This document shows, in pieces, positions 37,544-47,318 of a stretch of 64,000 bases of DNA (positions within the stretch are counted from its first letter, which is position 1; every line of letters starts with the position of its first letter). Under the pieces are notes generated by a model, which was given only the letters and a program-made list of their open reading frames with translations, did no database searches and had not been told where the DNA came from. The position numbers were made by a program, and so were the translations under genes. This stretch comes from CAIUPE01 sp046092445 (GTDB taxonomy: Bacteria > Pseudomonadota > Alphaproteobacteria > Rhizobiales > Beijerinckiaceae): assembly GCA_046092445.1 (NCBI GenBank), contig JBJTDR010000112.1:9613-73612 (forward strand), written 5' to 3'.

Positions 37544-38815
37544 ATGCGGGCATTACTGATCGGTTCGGGCGGACGTGAACACGCCTTGGCCTGGAAACTG
37601 GCCCAAAGCCCGCTGCTCGATCATCTTTTTATCGCGCCGGGCAATCCCGGCACGGCGCAACACGGCACAAATGTGCCGCTGGACGTTGGAAATCATCAGG
37701 ATATCATCGCCTTCTGCCGACAGGAACATATCGGCTTTGTGATTATCGGTCCTGAGGCACCGCTGGTCGCCGGGATTGTGGATGATCTCGAAGCGGCAGG
37801 CATTCAGGCGTTTGGACCCTCGAAAGAAGCGGCGCGGCTTGAAGGCTCGAAAGCATTCACCAAAGAACTCTGCCGCGAAGCCAATATTCCGACGGCAGCG
37901 TTTGCCCGCTTCACAGAAGCAGGTGCGGCGAAGGAGTATGTTCGCGGTACAGGCGCACCGATTGTTATCAAGGCGGATGGACTGGCAGCGGGCAAGGGTG
38001 TTGTCGTGGCGTCGACTTTGGATGAGGCACTTGCAGCTATCGACATGATTTTTAGTGGCGCTTTCGGAAGTGCAGGCGTCGAAATTGTTGTCGAGGAATG
38101 TCTTTTCGGCGAGGAGGCGTCGTTTTTTGCACTTGTCGACGGACATATGGCGGTGCCACTTGCCTCGGCGCAAGATCACAAACGCGTTGGCGACGGCGAT
38201 ACGGGACCGAATACAGGCGGAATGGGTGCCTATTCACCGGCGCCGATTGTGACCGACGCGATCCGGGATCGTGTGATGCAGAAGATGATCCTGCCGACGG
38301 TGCACGAGATGAAAAGGCGCGGCACGCCGTTCAAAGGGGTTCTGTTTGCGGGCCTCATGATCACGCCGGACGGGCCGAAACTGATAGAATATAATACGCG
38401 TTTCGGGGACCCCGAATGTGAAGTATTGATGCCGCGTCTTCAATCCGACCTGCTTGCCGCCCTCATCGCTACCGTTGAGGGACGGTTGAAGGCGGATGAT
38501 CTCGTATGGTCGGACGAGGCGGCGCTGGCCGTCATCTATGCCGCGAAGGGGTATCCGGCGGCCCCTGTGACGGGAAGTGTTATTGGAAGTCTGGAAGCGG
38601 CAGAGACGCTTGACGATGTGCATGTTTTTCACGCGGGAACGAAACGAGCAGCCGACGGCACGCTTCGCGCATCGGGCGGGCGTGTTCTTGCCGTGACAGC
38701 CACGGGTGCAACGCTGCTGGCAGCACATGACCGCGCCTATGCCGCACTTGGAAAGATCGACTGGGCCGACGGATTTTATCGGCATGACATCGGAAACAAG
38801 GCGCTCGCTCCTTAA
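37544..38815 (+). CDS. purD: Phosphoribosylamine-glycine ligase PurD
   Basis: 423 residues from the ATG at 37544 with GGTGGAG just upstream; a GTG four codons earlier is in frame but less likely. MRALLIGSGGREHALAWKLA is the family N-terminus, and the ATP-grasp motifs IKADGLAAGKGVVVA and LIEYNTRFGDPECEVLMPRL are intact. It catalyses the second step of purine synthesis. It is divergent from xseA, a pairing often seen in rhizobia. Confidence 0.97.
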   Translation: MRALLIGSGGREHALAWKLAQSPLLDHLFIAPGNPGTAQHGTNVPLDVGNHQDIIAFCRQEHIGFVIIGPEAPLVAGIVDDLEAAGIQAFGPSKEAARLEGSKAFTKELCREANIPTAAFARFTEAGAAKEYVRGTGAPIVIKADGLAAGKGVVVASTLDEALAAIDMIFSGAFGSAGVEIVVEECLFGEEASFFALVDGHMAVPLASAQDHKRVGDGDTGPNTGGMGAYSPAPIVTDAIRDRVMQKMILPTVHEMKRRGTPFKGVLFAGLMITPDGPKLIEYNTRFGDPECEVLMPRLQSDLLAALIATVEGRLKADDLVWSDEAALAVIYAAKGYPAAPVTGSVIGSLEAAETLDDVHVFHAGTKRAADGTLRASGGRVLAVTATGATLLAAHDRAYAALGKIDWADGFYRHDIGNKALAP

Positions 38816-38900
38816 GGCTGCCCCCCTTCCGGCCCTTTCGCATGCGCCGGATATGTGTAACTAAACGGATCAAATCAGCCAGCACGAGATACTTCAGGCA

Positions 38901-39428
38901 ATGCCGACGGACTTTCCCTCAACGCTCGAATTTCGGCCTGCCATTGATGCGGATGGCGCGGGAATTTCCGCAGTCATTGAACGGATTTTCGGAGACTATG
39001 AGAATTGCCCGTTCATTGCGGATGAATTCCCGGAATTGCGGGCTCCGGCCACCCATTATGCAAAAAAGGGCGGCCAGCTTTGGACGCTTGAGGAGAAGCA
39101 ACCCGACCAAACGCGCGTGATTGTCGGTTCGATTGCCGTGGCGGCGACCTATCGGGAAGGTGTGTTCGAACTGTTCAAATTCTACCTTGCCCACCATTTG
39201 CGCGGGCAGGAGATTGCGCGCCTCATGTTGGAGCAGGCGTTCAGCTTTGCGCGACAGGCGGGGGCCGGGTCGATGGAACTCTGGACGGATACGCGGTTCA
39301 AATCGGGACACAGATTCTACGAGAAGCATGGCTTTATCCGTATTCCCGGGATGCGTGCGCTGCATGACAGCGCGGACACGCTGGAATTCGGCTACCGGAT
39401 CGCTCTTGCCGATCGGCCTGGCCGATGA
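38901..39428 (+). CDS. GNAT family N-acetyltransferase
   Basis: 175 residues with a GNAT-fold pattern: FRPAIDADGAGISAVIERIF at the start, a central strand FELFKFYLAHHLRGQEIARL that contains the acetyl-CoA-binding R/Q-x2-G/A-like loop, and FYEKHGFIRIPG near the end. Substrate unknown. It overlaps the DMT transporter gene by 4 bp, suggesting coupling. Confidence 0.85.
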   Translation: MPTDFPSTLEFRPAIDADGAGISAVIERIFGDYENCPFIADEFPELRAPATHYAKKGGQLWTLEEKQPDQTRVIVGSIAVAATYREGVFELFKFYLAHHLRGQEIARLMLEQAFSFARQAGAGSMELWTDTRFKSGHRFYEKHGFIRIPGMRALHDSADTLEFGYRIALADRPGR

Positions 39429-40342
39429 AAACGCCGCTTCGCCATGATCTGACAGCCGGGCCTGTTCTGCTTGCCTGTCTCGCGATCGGGTTACTCACGT
39501 TAATGGATGGCGTTGCCAAGGAACTTTCCACGCGTCTGTCGACGCTGGATGTCGTGACCATCCGTTATGTCTCGGGGATTTTCTGGGCGGGGCTTCTGGG
39601 GCTGATGGTCCGTCCGCCGCTTCCGACGCGGGACATGGTGCGCGCGCATTCCATCCGGGCAATTTTTTTTGCGACGACGAGCTTTCTGTTTTTCTTCGCG
39701 CTGTCGACGCTTCCCATCGTCGAGGCGATGGTTTTCACCTATTTGTCGCCGATTTTTATCGCGCTTCTCGGCAGTCTTCTGCTCCACGAGAAGGTGCATC
39801 CGTCCACGGCGTTTGCCATTGCCTTGTCATTCGTCGGTGTCATGGTGATTGCTGTCGGGAAGGGGCTCGGAACGCACGGGATTTCGGGTAATATTCTGGG
39901 GATTCTCGCGGCGATCGGTTCGGCCGGGACATATGCGCTCTCGCTCGTGCTGCTGCGCGCCCGGACGGGGAGCGATCCGATCACGACGATTGTCGTGCTG
40001 CAGAATTTTCTGACCGCGCTGATCATCCTGCCGATCGCGTTTTTCCTTGGCGATCCCGTCGCGGCGATTTTGGCCGAATGGCCATTTGTTCTGATAATGG
40101 GCCTGCTCGGGACGGCGGGGCAATTCGCGCTTGCATCGGCGTTACGTGCGGCACCGGCGGCGCGCATCGGGACGGTGGAATTTACAAATATCATCTGGGC
40201 GACGCTGATCGGCATTTTCTATTTTGGCGAATGGCCGACCCTTACCGTTTATTCCGGCGCAGCGCTGATCATTCTTGCGTCATTTTTGCTCCTCAAGCGA
40301 CGAAAGCCGGTTCCCATGGCGGAAACATCGCCGCCATCATAA
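39425..40342 (+). CDS. DMT (EamA) family transporter
   Basis: 305 residues with ten hydrophobic segments in two EamA repeats; typical pieces are FTYLSPIFIALLGSLLLHEK and GTVEFTNIIWATLIGIFYFG. The family exports or exchanges metabolites such as amino acids; substrate cannot be told. Translational overlap with the GNAT gene suggests an acetylation-and-export pair. Its stop lies about 15 bp before the groES promoter -35. Confidence 0.88.
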   Translation: MKTPLRHDLTAGPVLLACLAIGLLTLMDGVAKELSTRLSTLDVVTIRYVSGIFWAGLLGLMVRPPLPTRDMVRAHSIRAIFFATTSFLFFFALSTLPIVEAMVFTYLSPIFIALLGSLLLHEKVHPSTAFAIALSFVGVMVIAVGKGLGTHGISGNILGILAAIGSAGTYALSLVLLRARTGSDPITTIVVLQNFLTALIILPIAFFLGDPVAAILAEWPFVLIMGLLGTAGQFALASALRAAPAARIGTVEFTNIIWATLIGIFYFGEWPTLTVYSGAALIILASFLLLKRRKPVPMAETSPPS

Positions 40343-40357
40343 TTTTTCAGGAGCAAC

Positions 40358-40386
40358 TTGACAGAGGCAAAGCCGCTCCCTATTTA
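40358..40386 (+). promoter_or_regulatory. Sigma-70-type promoter of groES-groEL
   Basis: TTGACA at 40358-40363 and TATTTA at 40381-40386, spaced by 17 bp, make a near-consensus housekeeping promoter about 100 bp before groES. The CIRCE element follows immediately downstream, as expected of HrcA-repressed groE operons. Confidence 0.8.
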
Positions 40387-40398
40387 TCTTGCGCAATG

Positions 40399-40424
40399 TT
40401 GGCACTCATCTTTTTGAGTGCTAA
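40399..40424 (+). promoter_or_regulatory. CIRCE element (HrcA operator)
   Basis: TTGGCACTC (40399-40407) and GAGTGCTAA (40416-40424) form the CIRCE inverted repeat with one departure from the consensus left arm TTAGCACTC. The spacer counts to 8 bases rather than the usual 9. Position in the likely 5' untranslated region fits HrcA repression of groESL. Confidence 0.88.
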
Positions 40425-40482
40425 CATCTCCCCTTCAACGAGGCACGGCGCGTTGGCGCCAGCTTGAACAAGGATAGCAGAT

Positions 40483-40773
40483 ATGAAGTTTCGTCCACTC
40501 CACGACCGTGTGGTCGTTCGTCGTCTCGAGTCTGAAGAAAAGACCAAGGGCGGCATCATCATTCCAGACACTGCCAAGGAAAAGCCTCAGGAAGGCGAAA
40601 TCGTTGCGGTTGGCTCGGGTGCTCGCGACGAGCACGGCAAGTTGGTTCCTCTTGATGTCAAGAAGGGCGACAAGGTCCTTTTCGGCAAGTGGTCAGGTAC
40701 CGAAGTGAAGATTGATGGCCAGGATCTCCTCATCATGAAGGAATCCGACATTATGGGCATCATCGGCAAGTAA
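40483..40773 (+). CDS. groES: Co-chaperonin GroES
   Basis: 96 residues, MKFRPLHDRVVVRRLESEEK at the start, the mobile loop KTKGGIIIPDTAKEKPQEGE and the end VLFGKWSGTEVKIDGQDLL. This is the lid of the GroEL folding chamber. It follows the promoter and CIRCE element and precedes groEL by 51 bp. Confidence 0.98.
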   Translation: MKFRPLHDRVVVRRLESEEKTKGGIIIPDTAKEKPQEGEIVAVGSGARDEHGKLVPLDVKKGDKVLFGKWSGTEVKIDGQDLLIMKESDIMGIIGK

Positions 40774-40824
40774 GTCTTTCCGTCTGAGTTTGGTTTCACA
40801 TTCAAAAAACAGGAGCAGATCATC

Positions 40825-42465
40825 ATGGCTGCTAAGCAAGTTTTCTTCTCATCCGACGCACGCGACAGAATGCTCCGTGGCGTCGACATCCTCGCCAATG
40901 CCGTCAAGGTCACGCTTGGTCCAAAAGGCCGTAATGTCGTGATCGAGAAGTCCTTCGGGGCGCCCCGGATTACCAAGGACGGCGTTACTGTCGCCAAGGA
41001 AATCGAACTCGAAGACAAGTTCGAGAATATGGGCGCGCAGATGCTGCGTGAAGTTGCCTCTAAGACCAATGACGTCGCAGGCGACGGCACGACGACCGCA
41101 ACTGTGCTCGCACAGTCGATCGTTCGTGAAGGCGCAAAATACGTTACCGCCGGCATGAACCCGATGGATCTGAAGCGCGGCGTCGATCTCGCCGTTGCCG
41201 CTGCCATCAAGGATATCCAGACCCGCGCCAAGAAAGTGAAGTCGTCGGACGAAGTCGCTCAGGTCGGCACGATCTCATCGAATGGCGATGTTTCGATCGG
41301 CAAGATGATTGCCAGCGCCATGCAGCGCGTGGGCAATGAAGGCGTGATCACGGTTGAAGAAGCGAAAAGCCTCGAGACCGAGCTTGACGTTGTCGAAGGC
41401 ATGCAGTTCGACCGCGGTTATCTCTCGCCATACTTCATCACGAATGCGGAAAAGATGGTTGTCGAGCTCGACGATCCCTACATCCTCATTCACGAGAAGA
41501 AGCTGTCGTCGCTTCAGGCCATGCTGCCCGTTCTCGAAGCTGTTGTTCAGACCGGCAAGCCGCTTATGATCATCGCGGAAGACGTCGAAGGCGAAGCTCT
41601 TGCAACGCTCGTCGTCAACAAGCTGCGTGGCGGCCTCAAGGTTGCTGCCGTCAAGGCTCCGGGCTTTGGCGATCGCCGCAAGGCCATGCTGGAAGACATT
41701 GCGATCCTGACATCGGGCGAAATGATTGCCGAAGACCTCGGCATCAAGCTCGAATCAGTGACGCTCCAGATGCTCGGCCGCGCGAAGAAGGTGCGTATCG
41801 AGAAGGAAAACACCACGATCATCGACGGCTCGGGCAAGAAGAAGGACATCGAAGCCCGCGTTGGCCAGATCAAGGCTCAGATCGAAGAAACAACCTCCGA
41901 TTATGACCGCGAGAAGCTTCAGGAACGTCTTGCCAAGCTCGCTGGCGGCGTCGCGGTCATCCGCGTCGGCGGGGCGACGGAAGTCGAAGTGAAGGAAAAG
42001 AAGGATCGCGTTGATGACGCGTTGAACGCAACCCGTGCAGCGGTTGAAGAAGGCATCGTCCCAGGCGGCGGTACAGCCCTTCTCCGTGCAAAGGTCGCTG
42101 TTGCCAAGCTGAAGTCGGAAAATGCCGACGTGCAGGCCGGCATCAACATCGTGCTCAAAGCGCTCGAAGCTCCGATCCGTCAGATCGTTGAAAACGCTGG
42201 TGTCGAAGGCTCCATCGTCGTCAACAAGATCCACGAGAACAAGTCGCAGACCTTCGGTTTCAACGCGCAAACCGAAGAATATGTCGACATGCTCTCCGCT
42301 GGTATCGTTGATCCGGCCAAGGTTGTGCGTACAGCCCTGCAGGACGCAGCCTCGGTTGCCGGCTTGCTCATCACGACCGAAGCCATGGTCGCCGAGCTGC
42401 CAAAGGATAAGCCTGCCATGCCGATGGGCGGCGGCGGAGGTGGTATGGGCGGTATGGATTTCTAA
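40825..42465 (+). CDS. groEL: Chaperonin GroEL
   Basis: 546 residues, with the ATPase motif VTLGPKGRNVVIEK, the DGTTTATVL motif and the C-terminal Gly/Met tail (GGGGGGMGGMDF). It encloses non-native proteins in the cytoplasm with GroES. AGGAG precedes the ATG. Codon use is strongly biased to C-ending codons as expected of a highly expressed gene. Rhizobia often carry several groEL copies; a CIRCE-controlled copy like this one is typically the heat-inducible one. Confidence 0.98.
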   Translation: MAAKQVFFSSDARDRMLRGVDILANAVKVTLGPKGRNVVIEKSFGAPRITKDGVTVAKEIELEDKFENMGAQMLREVASKTNDVAGDGTTTATVLAQSIVREGAKYVTAGMNPMDLKRGVDLAVAAAIKDIQTRAKKVKSSDEVAQVGTISSNGDVSIGKMIASAMQRVGNEGVITVEEAKSLETELDVVEGMQFDRGYLSPYFITNAEKMVVELDDPYILIHEKKLSSLQAMLPVLEAVVQTGKPLMIIAEDVEGEALATLVVNKLRGGLKVAAVKAPGFGDRRKAMLEDIAILTSGEMIAEDLGIKLESVTLQMLGRAKKVRIEKENTTIIDGSGKKKDIEARVGQIKAQIEETTSDYDREKLQERLAKLAGGVAVIRVGGATEVEVKEKKDRVDDALNATRAAVEEGIVPGGGTALLRAKVAVAKLKSENADVQAGINIVLKALEAPIRQIVENAGVEGSIVVNKIHENKSQTFGFNAQTEEYVDMLSAGIVDPAKVVRTALQDAASVAGLLITTEAMVAELPKDKPAMPMGGGGGGMGGMDF

Positions 42466-42493
42466 GAGATCCGGCTTTCCGATCCACGACAGA

Positions 42494-42527
42494 AAAGGGG
42501 CACCCGGAAACGGGTGCCTTTTTGTTT
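42494..42527 (+). terminator. Terminator of groESL (probably bidirectional)
   Basis: GGCACCCG (42499-42506), a GAAA loop and CGGGTGCC (42511-42518) form an 8-bp stem followed by TTTTTGTTT. An AAAA run precedes the stem, so on the other strand it could also stop transcripts of the convergent kinase gene, whose stop codon is at 42526. Confidence 0.92.
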
Positions 42528-44190
42528 AGGGCGTTGACGATGCTTGGGGAGTCACCTCGAAATCAAACGTAATTCCTGCGCCGGATCCCTCCGATCTTTG
42601 AAAGGTCGCGTTTCGCTGCCTGGCAATCGCGTCCATAATCATCATGCCGGTTCCCTCTTTCAGGCTCGCAGGAAAGCCGTCGCCATTGTCCGTCACTGAT
42701 ATATGGCAAATTCCGTTCCTGACGATAACCTCGATTGAAATTCGACCTTTCCGGTGGTCATTGAAAGCATATTTAAAACTGTTGCCGACAGCTTCGCTCA
42801 CGATCAAACCGACCGATACGGCGACGTCGACGTCCAGCTCGCCTTCAGCTTTCAGTTCGATTTCGACATTACGAGCCACTGCACCATAGACATCCTTCTC
42901 CGAATTGATGAGGCCGGTGAGGTAGGTTTTCAAATCGACGCGCTCCAATGCCTTTTGCTCGTGCAGTGTCTGATGTACCTGCCCGACAGCCCTGATCCGC
43001 CGGGCAATTTCATCCAACACCGTCTGAACCGCTGGATCTTTACTGCCGTTTGCGCTGAGGCGGACCAACGAGGCGACAGCCTGAAGGCTGTTCTTGATCC
43101 GGTGATGAACCTCCTGAAACAGGAGCGAACGTTCGTTGAGGACCCGCTCGAGTGCATGCGACTTCTCGGTAAGATGCACCGTTCGTTCGTCAACACGATG
43201 CTCCAACGTTTCATTCACCGTTATCAGGTCGCTGAGAGAACGCTGATCACGGCGAGCATAGAAGATCGCAATTCCGCCCAGAAATATGAAAGCGGAAATC
43301 GCTATCACGCTCACCACACCATATTGGACTCCATCGACAAGCCATAATTGCCACACAATTTTGGATTCCGTGCCAATCCTGAGAAAGAGGGGATAATCCG
43401 CGATGCGGATGATCGACCAAAGCCGCTCGGAATTAGCATTCCGGACGTTGCTCACTGGCTCGAAGCCAGCATTTTTCATGAGTTGTAGCACGTCAACCTC
43501 GACCGGCACTGGAGCTGGCGGGTTTTCAAATCTGCTATCGAGAATGATCAAACCGCTCAGATCGATGATTTGAACGGTTGAGCCGAAATCGCGGGATGAC
43601 AGTTCTTGGAGGTAGGAATTCAAAATTTTGTAATCGAAGCCAATCTTGATGTCGCCGCCAAAGGAACCATCGGGACGATTGAGCCGCTTGCTGATCAGAA
43701 TGACAGGAGCACCGGTCACAGCGCTTCGTTCAACGGGTGTGAAGAGCGGGCCTTGTTCACCAGCGGCATGACGGACGAATTCGGTCCTGCCTTTGACCGT
43801 GAAGTCTGGCGGGAGATTCCTGACGGATGTCGCAATCACCTTGCCGTTGGCGTCAAAGGCTCCCATTCTCGACATGATGGGGTTAGCTGCCTGAAATGCG
43901 AGGAACCGCTCGGTCAAACCGGGCGAATCATCGTACCCCTCGCGAAAGCGCCTCTCGATCGTGGACCCTTCCACCGCGAGAATGGAAGCTCCCATATCGA
44001 ATACAAGCCGGAGGTGCTGCGAAATCAATCGAGTGGCGTCAGCCGTAGCCGTACGAGCGAGCTCCAACGTCCGATCCCGGGCGCTGAAAACCGATAATCC
44101 GAGCCCAACAATGGTCAAAAGGCAGACGCCAATTACGGTAAACGTCAAAACAATGATCCGAACACCCGGCCCGTCGGAATGATTTTTCAT
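42526..44190 (-). CDS. Membrane sensor histidine kinase, HisKA_2/HWE-like
   Basis: About 554 residues. A membrane segment (residues about 12-34) is followed by an extracytoplasmic Cache-like sensor region up to about 285, then a second membrane segment. The cytoplasmic part has a phosphoacceptor motif FQEVHHRIKNSLQAVASLVR and a HATPase_c with SVTDNGDGFP. This type of H-box belongs to the HisKA_2 group common in alphaproteobacteria. The ATG at 44190 is preferred over an upstream TTG 12 bp earlier. No response regulator gene is adjacent, so its partner is unknown. Confidence 0.88.
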   Translation of the reverse strand: MKNHSDGPGVRIIVLTFTVIGVCLLTIVGLGLSVFSARDRTLELARTATADATRLISQHLRLVFDMGASILAVEGSTIERRFREGYDDSPGLTERFLAFQAANPIMSRMGAFDANGKVIATSVRNLPPDFTVKGRTEFVRHAAGEQGPLFTPVERSAVTGAPVILISKRLNRPDGSFGGDIKIGFDYKILNSYLQELSSRDFGSTVQIIDLSGLIILDSRFENPPAPVPVEVDVLQLMKNAGFEPVSNVRNANSERLWSIIRIADYPLFLRIGTESKIVWQLWLVDGVQYGVVSVIAISAFIFLGGIAIFYARRDQRSLSDLITVNETLEHRVDERTVHLTEKSHALERVLNERSLLFQEVHHRIKNSLQAVASLVRLSANGSKDPAVQTVLDEIARRIRAVGQVHQTLHEQKALERVDLKTYLTGLINSEKDVYGAVARNVEIELKAEGELDVDVAVSVGLIVSEAVGNSFKYAFNDHRKGRISIEVIVRNGICHISVTDNGDGFPASLKEGTGMMIMDAIARQRNATFQRSEGSGAGITFDFEVTPQASSTP

Positions 44191-44443
44191 CGGATTTACC
44201 AATAAAGAAATATGTCGAATTTAACCAAATTAATATTGATATTCTTTTTTAAAAAAGACCGCTCGTCAATGGTAAAAGTTGTAAATGTATTTTCACAAGA
44301 TTGACTCGATGAATTATACGGAAAATTGAGTTTCGGTCATGCTGCCTTTCAATTGATCATAAATATTTTAGGGTTTACGAGCCAAAAATAATTTGAGCTC
44401 GCAATACATGAATTGAGTCAAGGGTAGATAACAGACGAAACGT

Positions 44444-45343
44444 TTAATTTTTGAAACAATTGCCTCGGTGCCAACTCAAAAACTGGGGACTTGGCCGATC
44501 CAACAATCGCGATGGCAAATGCGCACGGCCGCTTTTGTTGATGAATCCCTGCACGCTTTCATAATCGTTCACCTGTCGCGAAATCAGGATATCGAGATCA
44601 TCCGACAAGCTGATCAAGCCGCGATCAAACATCCAGTGCGCGGTTCCGGACAACGCGATGCCATTGCGGAGGATATCCGGGCCACCATTCTGCACGGGCC
44701 GGATATGAGCGGCGTCAACCTCGGCGCGGCCACCTCCATTGATGAATTTCAGCCCTGTTATCGCGCAGCGCTCATCATAGGCCCGAAGAACAATGCGCCT
44801 GAACACGCGGTCGCGCACGGCACGGCTCGTGAACATCGCGACACGCTGACGCCCGGTTTCGAGAGGGTAGGGGGCCTGATCCTCGGCAAAACCAGGGAGC
44901 AAGTCATTCACGCCAATGCGAGGCAACATCGGGGCTTGCTCATCGAGCCCGCGTTCAATAATCCTCAAAAAATCGGTTGACGATATCGGTCTGACGGCAG
45001 ATTGGGCGCGGCCTGATATCTTTCCGTGCTCGTTCAACACACCACGCTCGATCGGGCCGCCCTGATCGCTGAATGGAACTGTTTCAGAAAAATCCAGATA
45101 GCTGCCTGGCTCGATCAGCGCAAGAAACATGTTTTTGATCGTCGGGTCGGGAATGATCTCTCGAACACGGGCGATAGCAAAATAACCTCGTGAGCCTCTC
45201 AACTTTGTCGGCTCAAGATAGACGATCCAGTCATTGACGGACGTCTCGGCACGCCCAAGATATTGACTCGGAAATTGATACTGCTCCGCCGGACTATCGT
45301 CATAAATCGAGTCCGGCCGCAGCATGAATACGCAATGGCCCAT
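44444..45343 (-). CDS. HNH endonuclease (COG3440-like predicted restriction endonuclease)
   Basis: About 299 residues if started at the ATG at 45343, which gives GHCVFMLRPDSIYDDSPAEQ, like family starts; the frame itself opens 40 codons earlier. The C-terminal HNH region reads YDERCAITGLKF, then EVDAAHIRPVQNGGPD and NGIALSGTAHWMFDRGL, with the His and Asn residues expected of an HNH nuclease. The N-terminal part is a recognition-type domain. It has no methyltransferase next to it, so it may be a modification-dependent or solitary defence nuclease. The 240-bp interval to the kinase start holds nothing I can identify. Confidence 0.82.
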   Translation of the reverse strand: MGHCVFMLRPDSIYDDSPAEQYQFPSQYLGRAETSVNDWIVYLEPTKLRGSRGYFAIARVREIIPDPTIKNMFLALIEPGSYLDFSETVPFSDQGGPIERGVLNEHGKISGRAQSAVRPISSTDFLRIIERGLDEQAPMLPRIGVNDLLPGFAEDQAPYPLETGRQRVAMFTSRAVRDRVFRRIVLRAYDERCAITGLKFINGGGRAEVDAAHIRPVQNGGPDILRNGIALSGTAHWMFDRGLISLSDDLDILISRQVNDYESVQGFINKSGRAHLPSRLLDRPSPQFLSWHRGNCFKN

Positions 45344-45560
45344 TGCTTGAATCCGGGTGATTGATCCCTTTGCCGCATGCTGCAAGATTCGCGGATGATT
45401 GAAAAGAGGAGTTGATCGCGAGGCAACATCCGGAACAGATCGAGACTTGAAATTGAATTGCAATCAACACAATGGCCAGGCATCACATCATGCAACTGGC
45501 GATCCAAAACTGATGGACGCCGGATTTTATCCGGATACCGCCGGGGATTGCTTAGTTTGC

Positions 45561-46412
45561 TTACTTCACTGCGCCCATGGTAAGGCCGCGCACAAGGTGG
45601 CGTGACGCGATAATGGCAAACACCAGCACAGGCACAACGATCAGTGTGGCGGTGGCCATGATCTTCCCGTACGGAACATCATATCCCTCCATGAAGGTGA
45701 TTGCCATGGCCGGTGCAGTTTTGGCCGCCTTCGGAGCAAGTATATAGGCAAACAGGAGCTCGTTCCACGAGAAGATGAACGAAAATATTGCCGATACCGC
45801 GACGCCAGGCATAGCAAGCGGCAGACAGATCGACCGAAAAATGCGCCATTGACCAGCGCCCTCGAGGCTTGCCGCCTCGTCAAGATCATAAGGGATTGAC
45901 CGGAACTGGTCGGTGCAGATCCAGATGACGATCGGTAGGCAGAAGGTGAGATACATGAGAATGAGCGCAAGATGGGTATCCCTCAGCCCGATCTGTCGGG
46001 CGATCAGGAAAACCGGAAACGCGAGCACCACGGGCGAGACGAAGCGGTTGGTGATGAACCAGAACCACAGATCCTTCTTGCCGCGGAACTCGAAGCGGGC
46101 AAGCGCAAAGGCCGCAGGGCAGCCGAGCGTAATCGAAAGCGTCGTCGTCGCGACCGCGACAATGATGGAATTGATGAGTGAAACACCCACTCGGTCCTCG
46201 AAGAGTACTTCCCAATAGTTTGCCAGGCTCGGCGTGAACATCCACGCTGGCGGTGACTGAAGCGCAACCACCTGCGTCTTCAGACTGGTAGTCACCATCC
46301 AGTAGAAGGGGAAGATGCAGAACAGACAGATAAGGCAGAGCAAAAGCGCCTCTCCTGCGCGGCCGCTACCCGGGCGTGGCTGACTGCCGCCTGCCGATGC
46401 GTGCGCCATCAC
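45561..46412 (-). CDS. Carbohydrate ABC transporter permease, MalG type
   Basis: 283 residues with six membrane segments and the EAA loop EAASLEGAGQWRIFRSICLP typical of binding-protein-dependent permeases. It overlaps the MalF-type permease gene by 4 bp. With the other permease and the binding protein it makes the membrane part of a sugar or polyol importer; the ATPase is encoded divergently at 48824. Confidence 0.92.
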   Translation of the reverse strand: MMAHASAGGSQPRPGSGRAGEALLLCLICLFCIFPFYWMVTTSLKTQVVALQSPPAWMFTPSLANYWEVLFEDRVGVSLINSIIVAVATTTLSITLGCPAAFALARFEFRGKKDLWFWFITNRFVSPVVLAFPVFLIARQIGLRDTHLALILMYLTFCLPIVIWICTDQFRSIPYDLDEAASLEGAGQWRIFRSICLPLAMPGVAVSAIFSFIFSWNELLFAYILAPKAAKTAPAMAITFMEGYDVPYGKIMATATLIVVPVLVFAIIASRHLVRGLTMGAVK

Positions 46413-47287
46413 CTGACCTCCCGATAGAAGAACCTGATATAGGCACGTGCGAGAAACACCGTAATCACCAGCAGGATGATCGATTGGGCCGATGCCATAC
46501 CGATGTCGAATTGCCGGTTACCGGTCCGCTCGATCAAGATGGCGATAAACTCGGTCGCGGAGCCCGGCCCGCCGCGCGTCATCGTAAACACCATGTCGAA
46601 AAGCTTGAGCGTATCCGCCGTACGGAGAATAAGCACCGCAACGAGTCCGGGGACGAGGAAAGGGAGCTGGATGTAACGCAGAATAGTCCACCATCTACCG
46701 GTCTCGAGACGGGCGGCCTCCTCGATCTCCGGTGGAACGTTGGACAGACTGGCCAACAGCACAAGTGCCACGAAAGGTGTCCACTGCCAGATATCCCAGA
46801 AAACGACCGTGATATATGCATTCAAGGGATCACCAATCCAGTTGATCGGTTCAATGCCGAAAAAACCAAGAAGCTGGTTGATGACACCATACTTTATATT
46901 GAACATGACCTGCGCCAACAGCCCGACCACGGCATAGGTCGTCGCCATTGGAAGAACAAGGGAAAGGCGCGCGACGGACCGCAGCAATCCAAGCCCCGGC
47001 TGGTGAAGGAGCAAAGCTATTCCGAGGCCGAGGCCGATTTGAAGAGGAACGGAAACAAGAAACAACGCGGCGGTACGCCCCATCGACTGCCAGAACACCT
47101 GATCGGCAAGAACATCAGCATAATTCATCAGACCGACGAATTCCTGCTGATTGGCCTTGGTCAGATTGAAGAAATGCAGGCTTTTCCAAGCGGCGTAGAT
47201 GAGAGGAGCGATACCGACGGCGGCCAGAGCAAACACCGACGGCCCGAGAAAGGCGATGATCGTCGACGTTTTCACGCGGGCTGTCAC
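46409..47287 (-). CDS. Carbohydrate ABC transporter permease, MalF type
   Basis: 292 residues, six hydrophobic segments and the EAA motif EEAARLETGRWWTILRYIQL. It overlaps the MalG-type gene by 4 bp and follows the binding-protein gene by 75 bp, a gap that contains a strong hairpin. A 679-codon open frame on the opposite strand across this region is a shadow of the three ABC genes. Confidence 0.92.
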   Translation of the reverse strand: MTARVKTSTIIAFLGPSVFALAAVGIAPLIYAAWKSLHFFNLTKANQQEFVGLMNYADVLADQVFWQSMGRTAALFLVSVPLQIGLGLGIALLLHQPGLGLLRSVARLSLVLPMATTYAVVGLLAQVMFNIKYGVINQLLGFFGIEPINWIGDPLNAYITVVFWDIWQWTPFVALVLLASLSNVPPEIEEAARLETGRWWTILRYIQLPFLVPGLVAVLILRTADTLKLFDMVFTMTRGGPGSATEFIAILIERTGNRQFDIGMASAQSIILLVITVFLARAYIRFFYREVR

Positions 47288-47318
47288 GTTCGCTTTCCCA
47301 AGGTGGCATTGACGGAAA

